A DNA stretch of 64,000 nt from Callorhinus ursinus (taxonomy: Eukaryota > Chordata > Mammalia > Carnivora > Otariidae): assembly GCF_003265705.1 (NCBI RefSeq), contig NW_020312828.1, forward strand, positions 59,066,391 through 59,130,390, read 5' to 3'. A program made the translations under genes and the position numbers. The notes beneath the pieces were generated by a model, which saw only the letters and a list, made by a program, of their open reading frames with translations, searched no databases and had not been told where the DNA came from. Positions 12,905-23,851 of this stretch are shown here, piece by piece (positions within the stretch are counted from its first letter, which is position 1; each line of letters begins with the position of its first letter).

Positions 12905-13015
12905 CAAACATTTATTTAGCTCCTATTGTGTATCAGTCAAGGTGACCAATGTTGGAGATCAAAGATAAACAAATATCTCCTCTGCCTTATTGACCTCCAA
13001 GCTGTTATGTGTGTA
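12905..13015 (-). repeat. L2 LINE 3' fragment, antisense
   Basis: 'catttatttagctcctattg' followed by 'tgtatcagtcaag' resembles the antisense L2 3' end (tatttattgagcacctactatgtgccag), continuing through 'ggagatcaaagataaacaaa'. Confidence 0.55.
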
Positions 13016-13167
13016 TATGGGAAAGGGGGGAGGGGGAAATACTTACAAATCTTTTCCCCAACATGATTTACCTAGGTTGGTCTCAAAATAGCTTGATCAC
13101 CCTTCTTTCCAACCCATATCATGGATTGAGTCATCATGTAGTTCTTTGATTTTTATCCATTTAAAAA

Positions 13168-14763
13168 TGAAGAGTGAGAGACTCTTGCCATTTTTATTCA
13201 ACATAGTGCTGGAAGTCCTACCCACAGCAACAGACAAGAAAAAGAAATAAAAGGCATCTACACTGTTAAGGAAGAAGTTAAACTGTCACTATTTACAGAT
13301 GACATGATTCTATATATAGAAAACCCTAAAGGCACTACCAAAACAATATGAGAAGTAATAAATTAATCCAGTAAAGTTGCAAGTACAAAATTAATACTCA
13401 GAAATCAGTTGTATTTCCACATACTAATAATGAAGAAGCAGAAAGAGAAATTAAGAAAATAATTCCATTTACAATTGCACTAAAAAGAATAAAATCCCTA
13501 AGAATAAACCTAACTAAGGAGGTAAAAGTGTAAACACTACAAAACATTGATGAAAGAAATTGAAGATGACACAAAAAAACAGAAAGATATTTCATGCTCA
13601 TGGACTAGGAGAATTGATATTGTTAAAACGTCCATACTACCCAAAGCAATCTACAGATTCAACGCAATCTCTATCAAAATACCAACAGCGTTTTTCACAG
13701 AACTAGAATAACACTGAAATTTGTATAGAATCACAAAAGGCCCCGAATAGCCAAAGCAATCTTGAAAAAGAACAAAACTGGAGGAATTGCAATCCCAGAT
13801 TTCAAGATATACTACAAAGCTGTAGTAATCCAAACAGTATGGTACTGGCACAAAAATAGACACAGAGATCAATGGAACAGAATAGAGAGCCCGAAATAAA
13901 CCTGTTTGTATGGTCAACTCAGGAAAGAGGCAAAGGAGGCAAAAATACAATGGAGAAAAGAGAGTCTCTGAAATGAATGGTCCTGGGAAAACTGGACAGC
14001 CACAAGCAAAAGAATGAAACTGGACCACTTTCTTACACCATACACAAAAATAAACTCAAAATGGATGAAAGACTTAAAAGTGAGACCCGAAACCATGAAA
14101 CTCCTAGAAGAAAACATAGGTAGTAATTTCTTTGACATCAGCCTGTAGCAACATTTTTCTAGATATATCTCCTCAGGCAAGGGAAACAAGAGCAAAAATA
14201 AACTATTGGGACTACATTAAAATAAAAAACTCCTGCACAGCAGAGGAAACCATCAACAAAACAAGGCAACCTACTAAATGTGAGAAGATATTTACAAATG
14301 ATATATCTAATAAGGGGTTAATTCCAAAATATATACAGAAATTATGCAACTCATCACCAAAAAACCTAATAATCCAATTAAAAATGAGCAGTGGACCTGA
14401 ACAGACATTTTTCCAAAGAAGACATCCAGATGGCCAACAGACACACAAAAAGATGTTCAACATCACTCATCATCAGGGAAATGCAAATCAAAACTACAAT
14501 GAGATATTGCCTTATACTTGTCAGAACAGCTAGAATCAAGAAGATAAGAAATAACAAATGTGACAAGGACTCTTAGTGCACTGTTGGTAGGAATGTAAAC
14601 TGGTAAAGCTACTATGGAAAACAGTATGGAGGTTCCTCAAAAATGAAAAATAGATGGGTGTCTGGGTGGCTCAGATGGTTAAGCATCTGCCTTTGGCTCA
14701 GGTCATGTGCCCAAGGTCCTGGGATTGAGTCCCGCATCGGGCTCCCTGCTCCTTGGGAGCCTG

Positions 14764-14807
<44 letters not shown>

Positions 14808-15514
14808 GAATAAATAAATAAAATCTTTAAAAAAAAAAAGAAAAATAGAAAAAACATATGATCCAATAATTCCACTACTGGGTATTTACCCAAACAAAAT
14901 GAAACACTTATTTAAAAATCTATTATGTACCCCTATGCTTATAATAGCATTATTTATAATAGCAAGATATGGAAGCAGCCCAAGTGTTCATCTATAGATG
15001 AATGGATAAATAAGATGTGGTGTATACACATAACGGATATTACTCAGCCATAAAAAAGGATGAGACCTTGCCATTTGTTACAACATGGGTGGAACTAGAG
15101 AGTATTATGCTAAGTGAAATAAATCAGGCAGAGAAAGACAAATACCATATGATTTCATTTACATGTGTAATTTAAAAAACAAAACAAATGAATAAACAAA
15201 CAAACAAAAAGCAGAATCAGACCTATAAGTACACAGAACAAACTGATAGTTGCCAGAAGAGGAAAGCAGGGGGATGGGCAAAATGAGTGAAGGGGACTGA
15301 GAGGTACAGGCTTCCAGTAATGGAATGAGTAAGTAAGTCAATAAAAGGTAGAGCATAAGGAATACAGTCTATGGTATTGTAATAACATTGTATGAAGAGA
15401 GATGACAGCTACACTTGTGGTGAGCATAGCATAATGTATAAAATTGGTGAAGTGCTAAGTTGTACACCTGAACTTAATGTAATATCATGTGTCAACTATA
15501 TTCAAATTTTTAAA
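13168..15514 (+). pseudogene. Older L1 (L1MA-like), ORF2 RT-to-C-terminus plus 3'UTR
   Basis: A 5'-truncated LINE-1 in sense orientation, beginning within the reverse-transcriptase domain. The catalytic FADD box is visible as F-T-D-D at 13292-13303 (consensus A replaced by T), followed by MILYIENP. Downstream come the landmarks 'ccatactacccaaagcaat', 'ggaacagaatagagagccc' and 'aaaatgagcagtggacctga', the residues [10 protein letters not shown] (about 14480), and 'tattactcagccataaaaaa'. The expected ORF2 terminus ends at the taa at 15173-15175, followed by 3'UTR to about 15514. The frame is broken by many stops and indels, including a taa after 'gaggtaaaagtg' near 13532. It is interrupted by a SINE at 14655-14839. 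Open frames on the - strand here are antisense shadows. No activity is possible. Confidence 0.93.
14655..14839 (+). repeat. Can-SINE inserted in L1, with long (TC)n
   Basis: Head gggtgtctgggtggctcaga, then a pure TC run at 14765-14805 (about 20 units) in place of the usual mixed pyrimidine block, then tail tgaataaataaataaaatc and poly-A. Target duplication gaaaaataga at 14645-14654 and 14840-14849. The L1 sequence resumes directly after it, so the SINE is younger than the L1. Confidence 0.95.
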
Positions 15515-15537
15515 AATGCAAATAGACATTCCAGATT

Positions 15538-15560
15538 TAAATAAATAAATAAATAATAAA
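15538..15560. repeat. (AAAT)n short repeat
   Basis: About five AAAT/AATA units immediately 3' of the L1 end; probably an expanded retroposon tail. Confidence 0.7.
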
Positions 15561-15636
15561 ACGGAGAGTGGGTATAAATCAATTAATTCATATGCAAAGT
15601 TGTTAGAAATTTTTCCTTTGAGCAAAATAGGGTTTT

Positions 15637-16161
15637 GTGGTTTTTTTAAAGTTTTTTTTATCATTATGTTAATCACCATACATTACATCATTAGTTTTTG
15701 ATGTAGTGTTCCATGATTCATTGTTTGCGTATAACACCCAGTGCTCCACGCAGAACGTGCCCTCTTTAATACCCATAAACAGTCTAACCCATCCCCCACC
15801 CCCCTCCCCTCTAGAACCCTCTGTTTGTTTCTCAGAGTCCATAGTCTCTCATGGTTCGTCTCCCCCTCCGATTTCCCCCTCTTCATTCTTCCCCTCCTGC
15901 TATCTTCTTCTTCTTCTTCTTTTTTTTTTAACATATAATGTATTGTTTGTTTCAGAGGTACAGATCTGTGATTCAGCAGTCTTACACAATTCACAGCACT
16001 CACCATAGCACATACCCTCCCCAATGTCTATCACCCAGCCACCCCATCCCTCCCACCCCCTACCACTCCAGCAACCCTCAGTTTGTTTCCTGAGATTAAG
16101 AATTCCTCAGATCAGTGAGGTCATATGATACATGTCTTTCTCTGATGGACTTATTTTGCTC
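15637..16161 (-). mobile_element. Carnivore L1 3' end (copy B), antisense, 5'-truncated
   Basis: Same 3'UTR and ORF2-end sequence as copy A, in the same orientation about 5 kb away. Shared landmarks on + are 'gttaatcaccatacattaca', 'gttccatgattcattgtttg', the C-rich tract at 15790-15810 and 'tcatatgatacatgtctttc'. It is flanked by an 11-bp duplication aatagggtttt at 15626-15636 and 16162-16172, which defines both ends. A pure TTC run precedes the T-run at 15904-15929. Confidence 0.92.
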
Positions 16162-16172
16162 AATAGGGTTTT

Positions 16173-16470
16173 TTTTTAATAGATTTTATTTTTTAGAGCA
16201 ATTTTAAGTTCACAGCAAAACTAGGCAGAAGATACAGAGATTTCCTATATACTCCCTAACTCCACACATGTATCATCTCCCCTATGACCAACATCCTCTA
16301 CCAGAGTAGTGCATTTATTAAAACTAATGAACCACAGAGACACATCACTATCATGGAGAGTCCATAGTTACATTAGTAGAGTTCACTCTTGGTGCTGTAG
16401 ACATTCTATGGTTTGGACAAATGCATAATGACATGTATCCACCATTAGCAAATCAGGTTTTCATCAAGGG
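16173..16470 (-). repeat. L1M-type 3'UTR fragment, antisense
   Basis: Recognisable antisense old-L1 3'UTR: 'gattttattttttagagcaa', 'ttcacagcaaaactaggcag', 'gagatttcctatatactccc', 'gacacatcactatcatggag', 'gacaaatgcataatgacatg', 'tatccaccattag'. Copy B landed at its 3' edge. No coding sequence. Confidence 0.85.
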
Positions 16471-16529
16471 AGAAGATTTGTGGATCCTGATATCCTAAGA
16501 ACTCAAACAACCCATTTATCGAAAAAGGC

Positions 16530-16640
16530 ACTGAAAAAGAAGTGAAGAAAAATTACAAAGAGAAGGAAGAAAGGAAATATGAGTTAAGTGTGCGAAGAAA
16601 AGGAAGAAGAAGAGATGAGGCAGAGGAAGGGCAGGAAAAA
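16530..16640. repeat. Purine-rich (GAA/GGA) tract
   Basis: Roughly 110 bp of GAA/GGA-rich low-complexity sequence on the + strand. Confidence 0.7.
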
Positions 16641-16954
16641 ACTACTTTTTCAAACTAACTTCACCTGCTTTAATTACTGCCTAGAGGGGCTCAGATAAAT
16701 GGAATAATCCTAGAAAAATGTATGTGGACCTGGCCCAGGAAATTATGAAGGTACCATTTACCTACGTGAATGGCAAACATCAGCTGCAAATCACTGATAC
16801 AGGTAAACATTCTGTAGTCCTTGTGAAAAGAAACTTTTTAAAAATTCACACCAAAAATAGGACACAAGAATGTGAACATTACTTTAGATTAGCAGCAAAA
16901 TGATACAGAAATAGGCTTACACTGTTTTCTTGTTTTAAGTTTTTTGGTTTTGGT

Positions 16955-17400
16955 TTGTTTTGTGAACTTTTTATTGAACTATGAGATATCATTTAAAAAT
17001 ACACAAATAATAAATGCACAGCTTAAAAAATTTTTGTAAAGTGAACACACGCATGTGAGAGGTGCCCAGATCAAGAACAGGAATATTATCAGCACCCTAA
17101 ATGCCAATTATAAACCCCCTTTTATGCACTACTTTTCCAAGGGTAAACATAACTTGCCTTCAAACATCACAGATTAGTTTTTAAACTCCATACAAATGGA
17201 ATTATATAGTAGATGGTCTTTGGGATTCTGACTGCTTTTGACCCATGTTAGGTTTCTGAGACCCATCCATGTTATTGGAAAGAGGTAAAATTTGTTCATT
17301 CTCAATGTTATACAGTATTTCATTGCATGAATGTACCACAGAGTATTCAACCATTCTGCTAATGATCAAAGCTAATGTTTTTAATATCTGCTATTACTTA
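16955..17400 (-). repeat. L1M-type 3'UTR fragment (second), antisense
   Basis: Landmarks on +: 'ctttttattgaactatgaga', 'aagtgaacacacgcatgtga', 'gcccagatcaagaacaggaa', 'ccatacaaatggaattatat', 'tcatcc'-like 'acccatccatgttattggaa', 'catgaatgtaccacagagta'. This is the antisense of an old L1M 3' region distinct from the preceding fragment. Divergence is high, with several small deletions. Confidence 0.8.
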
Positions 17401-17566
17401 TAGTAAAAAAAAAACACTATTTTTCATTTTTCCAATAATTTATTTTTAAAATGAACAAAGAACATTGTCATATACATAACTGGCTCTTAATTAGATTAAT
17501 TACTAGTAGGCTATATTGAGAAGGGAAGTTAAAAAAAAGTCTTTTTGTGTCAATACACACACATAC

Positions 17567-17592
17567 CACACACACACACACACACACACACA
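17567..17592. repeat. (CA)n microsatellite
   Basis: 13 CA units preceded by an imperfect CA-rich segment from 17553. Confidence 0.95.
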
Positions 17593-19684
17593 TGAGTGAA
17601 AGAAAGGAGAGCAGATTGGGTCTGTACATTGAGTAAACAGTGTGGGAAGGAAAGTAGGGTTGCCAAGCCATGTCTGAAACCAATTGAGTTAAGCCCATGT
17701 TGGGAAAAGGATTTATGACTGACACCACTTTCTTCACAACACAAATGTATGGAGGTCAATAATGACCCTTATGAAACTTATGGGCTTATTATAAATAATT
17801 TTATTCATTGAATAATAAAGAATACCTTATTCTTAACTCAGGAAACTTCCTTAAATCTATAGAAGAAAATTACAGAAATTGGTTTTGGTTGGTTGTGTTA
17901 CATCTCTGTGTGTATTTATGCACATACACATACACATTCACATTATACGCAGACTGAAAAATAAGTGGCAGAGGTTCCACTACAAAATTAATAAGCCAGA
18001 TAACTACGCCTTTTCTTTACTTAACTGGAAAAAAAAAAAGGTCTATTTTGCAAAATATCTGTAACATGCAATTAATCCAGAAAAAAATGTGAGTTTACAC
18101 AGGTTGCCTGTAGAAAAGTGTGCATTGTCCTGGCCTAAAACAAAGAGGGTGATCTTAGTTTAAGCTGATGATGGACTCTGTCCTGTAGTGCCATAGCAAT
18201 AAAATCTGTTTGATGACTCATTACCCCTGTGGACTGGCCATTTCCTGTTCCACTACACTCATAAGCCACTAATGTCCTGGGTTACCTGGTACATGTAATC
18301 AGACTTAGTAGAGCTCAGGGGACCCAAGTTGTCTGAAGCAAAGTTGAAAATTTGCTGACCCCCCATCTTGTTACAAGGAATCTGGGTTTTAATGTGTGTT
18401 CCTGGGATGTCGAATTTAGCTGTCTACACAGCCTGAAATGAACAGTTTACTAATTCTCTACCTCCTTTTTTGCCTGCATGTGTATGTGTGTGCACACATG
18501 ATTTAACACAAACTTTATCTTTATAGAAGCAGACATTACTAAGTTCAAGAAGAAAATCAAACATTACTCTGTCTTATCTTCTTTTTCCAAAGAATTATGG
18601 TTGGAATAAAAATAAGACCTATTATATTTGAAGATCAAATAAATTTTACACTTTGTGGGGGAGACACTGTCAATGTACATCCCTTCCAGTATACTCTGAC
18701 TAAACAATTCCTTCTGTATAATAGGAAAGGACTTAGCTACTTTTTAAATAATATATATGTTCTTTTCGAATAAGTTTCTTTTAGCCATAGTGATTATTTT
18801 GTCCTCTCTTGGAAAGGAGTTAATCTGAAGTAAGTTTATGAATTAATTCACTCCTGAATATTTATCCTCTTTTAGCCAAAATGTTGCCTCAATTCTTTTT
18901 AATTATTTTGTCATGTATTGATAGTATTATAGAAACAAATGTGATGCTGATTTCCAGAACTGAGTGGGTGAAGGAAGAAGCTGAATATGAAAATAGGGGA
19001 TTTTTCCTGCTCTCTTTAGATTAGGATGGGAAAAAGAAGAAACACCATTCCTTCCAAATGACACAATTAAAATAGAACCATTTCTATTTGCACTCTACTG
19101 AGCTGGTCTAAATCCGGGCATTGGTCACAGAATATGGAAGGCAGATTGGTTATTGTGGAATGGTTTTTGGGAGTTAGTGTCTGCAGACCAAATGCTTTCA
19201 CACATTTCACTAGTCCCTATGCCAAACCTTATGTGTGAGCCAACTCATATTTATTAACTAATGAGGACTTTTCCTTTCATTCTTTGCAAATTCATTCATT
19301 TGCTCAGATCATACCATGATCAGAGATGATACACACACAATTAGCAGAATTTAAGTTACTATCAAGATAATTCAAAGTATATAAAACATTTTCCTGATAT
19401 CGTCAGGCAATTGAAGCAACATTAAAAAATATCCCTTCAATTTTATGAATTCTTTCCTCTAGTCTCCCTTTCACTTGTAACTTATTGGTGCAGCCATGGG
19501 GAAGGCAGGATTAACACCTCTGCTTCTGCAAACTCAGCTGGTGCTCTTTACCAACATCATCCAAGAAGCAGCCTGCCAAGGATTTGGGAAGTCTGTTTGG
19601 CTTTATAGTCTGAAGGCTGTGGTCACTAGAAAAAAAATTCCAGTCACTAATTGTTCCAGTCACTACTGCTGAGTCGCAAAATTA
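17593..19684. other. Unassigned sequence
   Basis: About 2 kb without a repeat I recognise. It includes a short imperfect ACAT/CA tract near 17920-17945 and TG/CA at 18477-18498. The block 18140-18350 is less AT-rich than its surroundings and could be an unrecognised LTR. No exon-like frame seen. Confidence 0.4.
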
Positions 19685-20115
19685 ACCTAAAGCTGAGTGG
19701 CTCTAATCAGTCATTTTATTATTCCACAGGGTCCGTAGGACAAGAATTGAGACAGGAAACAGAAGAAATGGCTTGTCTCTAGCCCACAACATCTGGAGCC
19801 TCTTGGGAAAACCTGGAGGACGGGGAGGACTTGCAGGCTGGGGGTTGGAGTCACATGAAGATTTGCTCACTTACATGTATGGCACCTGGGCTGGGAGACT
19901 GGCTGCCATGGGGATTTACATGGGGCTTCTCCACATGGGACTTGGGCTCCTCACAGCATGGTGGCTTCAGGGCAGGAGGGATTTTTACATGGCAACTCAG
20001 GTCTCCATTTGCAAGTAGTTAACTGAACAAGGGAGAAACAGGATTATCTTTCTGACCCAGTCTCATAAGTCACATGGTATCACTTCAACCATGGTCTGCC
20101 TACTGACATAGTCAA
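19685..20115 (-). repeat. LTR remnant, MaLR/ERVL-like, antisense
   Basis: 'gagtggctctaatcagtcat' with 'ttttattattccacagggtc' (cf. the common antisense LTR motif tggcttaaaacaacaa...tttattattctcacag), 'tcctcacagcatggtggctt' and 'tcataagtcacatggtatca' appear in the expected order. The same family seems present at 42585-42990. Two overlapping frames rich in G/W here are by-products of its GC-rich sequence. Confidence 0.5.
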
Positions 20116-21629
20116 AAGCTCAACCAGAATTCTTTAAAACTACAACAGGCATTGAAAGATGATAGCAAATATGAAAGACAGTTTCTCCATGTATTTGTAT
20201 GAATAGGCTTTTCTTGCTAATATCCTCTGTAGAAATTGTTAAACATGTCTTTTCAAGACATCAAGAGAAGCTAGACTAAACCTAGTTTTCAGGTTACATT
20301 TAGCTTATGACAAAATAACTATTTGAAAACGTTAAAATTTTACTCTACACTAAAAGAGAGCCTGGCCTACTTATTTGGACTGAATACAAGTTGTTGTCTG
20401 AATTATTATACAAGTTCCACTAATTTATTTTGCACTTTGACAGTTAAGCAAAAGTTGTTTTCCTTTTTTTTTTCAATCTGTAGTTTCCATCTTGCTTGAA
20501 ACTTATTTCTTTTCTAAAACCAAAGAAGATTATCTAAGTTTACAGTCAAATACTGTTGAAAATCCCCAAGACTATGTAGTTACTACCCAGCATATTTTTC
20601 TACTTGGACATTTCCACCAAGATTAGTTATCTCCACCAAAAAAAAAAAAAAAAAAAGAGCAAGATGAAGGGAGAGAAATAAGGGCTTACATATTAAAAAT
20701 ATCTATTTATATATCACTTAGTATTATAACTTATATGCAAGTGGCAATGAGAAGATTATATACGAGAAAATCATAATGAGCTTTCCTTTAGTTCTTGCAT
20801 TACAAATCTACATGGAGATAACACTCCAATTTTAAAAGATATCACAATCCTGGAGGCCCCACGAGTCCTTAGGGCTCCATGTAACCTTATGGCATAGGAT
20901 GATTAGGTTTCAGAGATGTAATTTTTTTTCCATAAATGCCAAGCTGATAAACATCTGAAATTTCAACACAGCTGTTCTGAGTGATTTCCTTATTTTCTAT
21001 AATCACACTGAGAAATCAAAATTGGGGGAGAATATTTAGAACACTTTTTGTCTCCTCTTTAATGGCCGATTTGAGTGTCTATGGCAGAGCTGCTTCTAAG
21101 GGAGGTGGAAGAAGAGCTGTCTTTCTCATTACTGTCACTGTGTGTTTTGGGGCTTTAATGGAGGGTTTTCTGAAATTTGCCTTTAATGTTCTTTGTCTCA
21201 TGGCTGGCATCTTCTCATGTAAATCTTAGGAGAGGATTTATTTTGAAACTTAACCTAGCTTTTCCTACTCAATGAAAGCAAATAGTTGAAGCAATTTTTC
21301 AGGTTACTTAGGCCCCAAATCACTTTTGTCTCCATTTTTAAAATATTTCCAATATCTGACTCCATTTCAGCAACATTTTTACTGAGAAGCTGATTTAAAG
21401 GATGAAAAAGACAATATTTAAACATGTCAGTAACTGTTTTGAAAGCCTAAACTAGATTGTGAACGTGTTCTTGGACTCTTCTTTTGCATTCCTCTGTTAT
21501 ATCCCTGTTCCTGTAACAATCTCTTACTGCTACTACACAAGATTTCTCATGTTGACAAGCAGACACAAGCATCTTCATCAGAATGCAGGGTTCTATTTAC
21601 GAGATATCAGGCATGAAAACTTCTGAAGC
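20116..21629. other. Unassigned sequence with poly-A at 20638-20656
   Basis: A 19-base A-run follows 'tagttatctccacc'; no SINE body is evident upstream. The 82-codon frame at 20981-21229 shows no domain I can name. Confidence 0.4.
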
Positions 21630-21740
21630 TTTCCCTACCTGTAAAACAACAATAAAGTTGGGACTACTCCATAGGGTCTTAATGGAATCAAACGACATAA
21701 TATGTATGAAACACTTTGTATACAGAAACAGGATATACAA
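21630..21740 (+). repeat. MIR fragment, sense, weak
   Basis: 'ctgtaaaacaacaataaagt', 'ccatagggtcttaatggaat' and 'tatgtatgaaacactttgta' line up with the MIR 3' half (ctgtaaaatggggataat ... catagggttgttgtgagg ... atgtaaagcactt). Confidence 0.5.
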
Positions 21741-22587
21741 TGGAAATTGATTCAAGGTCCAAGGCCCAAAATGGCTGTATACATCAGATGTAAGTTTGTT
21801 AACAGAGGGCTCCTGTGAGTGACATACATAAAGGAAAGGTACAAGTGATACTTTCCCACGCATTCATTCATGCAACAAGCCATGAGAAAGTATAGCAAGG
21901 GCAGTTTAGATTAGACTGGGCAGTGAGCTAACATATGAAAGATAAATAAATGTTAACACCCTGAAGACATGGAGAAGAGCAAGTATGAATATCTCATTCG
22001 CAAAGGAGTTTGATGCATTTAATGACTCAAAGAAGCTATGACTCCCTGTATTCGTCTGTCTCTCCAATCCTGGGGCAGCGGTTTGTCCTGTGTCCTCCCC
22101 TCTCTTACAGATCCACGTAGAGTTGTTGATTTTTCAGTCTGAACAACTTTTTACTTCTTAGGATGGAGTGCCAATTCCCAACCTACTGTCAGAGAGAAAA
22201 ACCTTCTTCTGCCCTATGATTCTTCTAGCTGGACTTAGAATCAAATTGACATGAGACAGATTAACAGGAGAAAATCAAATTTACTAGGCAGAGGTACAGA
22301 GAATCCACACAGATACAAAATTCCAAAGACAATGAGGCAACACGAAGCTTGTATGCGCTAAGGAGAGGGGGAGGGGCCTGAGAATACAGACAGTTTAACG
22401 CTCATTAGCAAGAAGGTAAAAGGAGATGTTTGGGAAAAACAACATTATTCTATTATTCAGGTAAGTTCCTTAGGTAAAGGGGAGTCTCCATTAATACTTC
22501 TCTTCCTGTTGCAGGCTCTCCTTTCCAATGTAAATTTAAAGTTGTGGGGGAGGCAGAGAGGCTTTCCTGCATCTATGGGGTTTCTAT

Positions 22588-22786
22588 AAGCGGTTTTTTT
22601 TTTTTAAGATTTTTTAATTTATTTTAGATAGGGGGAGGGGCAGAGGAGGAGGGAGAGAGAGAGAATCTCAAGCAGACTCTGCTCTGAGCGTGGAGCTTAT
22701 CGCAGGGCTTGATCTCACGATCCTGAGATCACCTGAGCTGAAATCAAGAGTCTGACGCTGAACCAACTTAGTCACCCAGGCGCCCC
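22588..22786 (-). repeat. Can-SINE, antisense (first of a pair)
   Basis: T-run then GA-rich block, body, and antisense head '...agtcacccaggcgcccc'. Flanked by gggtttctat at 22578-22587 and 22787-22796. The body carries an aagcgg stretch before the T-run and an internal difference ('gtctgacgctgaaccaactt'), so it is more diverged than its partner. Confidence 0.92.
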
Positions 22787-22800
22787 GGGTTTCTATTACT

Positions 22801-22976
22801 TTTTTTTTTTTTTAAAGATTTTTATTTATTCATGAAAGAGAGAGAGAGAGAGAGGCAGGGGGAGAAGCAAGCTCCCAAGGAGCAGGGAGCCCGATGCGGG
22901 ACTCGATCCCAGGACGCTGGGATCACGACCTGAGCCGAAGGCAGACGCTTAACCATCTGAGCCACCCAGGCGCCCC
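22801..22976 (-). repeat. Can-SINE, antisense (second of a pair)
   Basis: T-run, (GA)n at 22837-22852, body, and head 'gagccacccaggcgcccc'. Flanked by tctattact at 22792-22800 and 22977-22985. The first copy lies partly inside the target duplication of the preceding SINE, so this one inserted next to or into that duplication later. It is closer to the consensus, which fits the later date. Confidence 0.95.
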
Positions 22977-23040
22977 TCTATTACTTTTAACTGGCAATCA
23001 CCTTTATGCCAAAGGGCACAGTCTGCCCTAGGCCCCTACA

Positions 23041-23507
23041 CTCCTTATATGTGGAACCAGAAATGGGAAATCCTGACCTTTTTTTTTTCTGACTACTCAC
23101 CTCACCTATTTTCTACTGACAATATTCACTGTAGTTGTCCTGCCACCATGCTCCCTGCCTTGTGCAGGGATCTATCACTGATCACAGTCGTTCCCATGGG
23201 TTCTATGATTTCCCTGATGATGCAGGAATGAATGGCTCAGAGGAAACTGCTGAAAAATCCAACTCTCCCTTCATTTCATGGATCCAATCTTCACTAGCAC
23301 AGAGATTATTTTTTTAATAAGAGTCTTTTAGAGCCAGGGAGAAAGAGCACCTAGTTATAACTGCCTCACTGAGAAGTGATCATAAGCAAACTTGGGATAA
23401 GAGTGTTTCCTCCACTGGGTGTTGAAAAGGTGAGAGAGAGAATTATTATGCCTAATGGTTTTTTAATGTTAAAGTAATAGACATATATTATCTGTGATTT
23501 TTTTCAT
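23041..23507. other. Unassigned sequence
   Basis: No recognised feature; two overlapping 60-codon frames at 23049-23317 look like chance. Confidence 0.4.
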
Positions 23508-23625
23508 CAAACCATGAACTCCTTCAAGGTAAGAGAGCAGGTCTTCCTCATGGTACTATTCCTTGCATGCAAAATACAGCACCTAGATGACTCTAAAGAA
23601 ATGTTTGTGGAATTGAATAATGAAC
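23508..23625 (+). repeat. L2 LINE 3' end, sense
   Basis: 'accatgaactccttcaaggt', 'aagagagcaggtcttcctca', 'acagcacctagatgactcta' and 'aatgtttgtggaattgaata' follow the L2 3' end order (gagctccttgagggcaggg ... cagcacctagcacag ... aaatgtttgttgaatgaat). Confidence 0.7.
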
Positions 23626-23814
23626 TTGTGCTCAGTCTGGGCAGTTAACTGGGCAACCAACTGGCAGTTAATAGAAGAAAGTTGGCTCTGTTGCCTTTTA
23701 TATTAAATTGTGATGTATTGTGGTATAGTATAGTGTAATGTAACTTAATTTCCATTCCTCATAGCCTCGTAGGCTTTGAATATCCACTGTAATGTAGAAA
23801 TCAGGGGAAGTAAC

Positions 23815-23851
23815 AGAGAGACAGAGAGAGAGAGTGTGTGTGTGTGTGTGT
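23815..23851. repeat. Compound (AG)n(TG)n microsatellite
   Basis: An AG-rich run changes directly into about 9 TG units. Confidence 0.93.

Larger units (their letters stand above)
22170..23040. repeat. Probable LTR-like repeat interrupted by two SINEs
   Basis: The blocks 22170-22587 and 22986-23040 read as one sequence once the SINEs are removed ('gctttcctgcatctatgggg', then 'ctattacttttaactggcaa'). The style (gcaggctctcctttccaatg, tggggcacag-like 'aagggcacagtctgcc') resembles a mammalian LTR I have seen but cannot name. Class and orientation are uncertain. Confidence 0.4.

Noticed and set aside
13398..14566. Several - strand frames (67-125 codons) that look hydrophobic and membrane-like
   Set aside because: They are the reverse complement of A-rich L1 ORF2; antisense of K/N/I-rich coding sequence gives F/L/I-rich frames.
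14765..14805. Regular repeats as a CRISPR-like array
   Set aside because: It is a dinucleotide run with no spacers, in a mammalian genome.
19773..20022. Two overlapping G/W-rich frames
   Set aside because: They sit in an LTR-like remnant; the GC-rich sequence lowers stop density. No domain or conservation signal.
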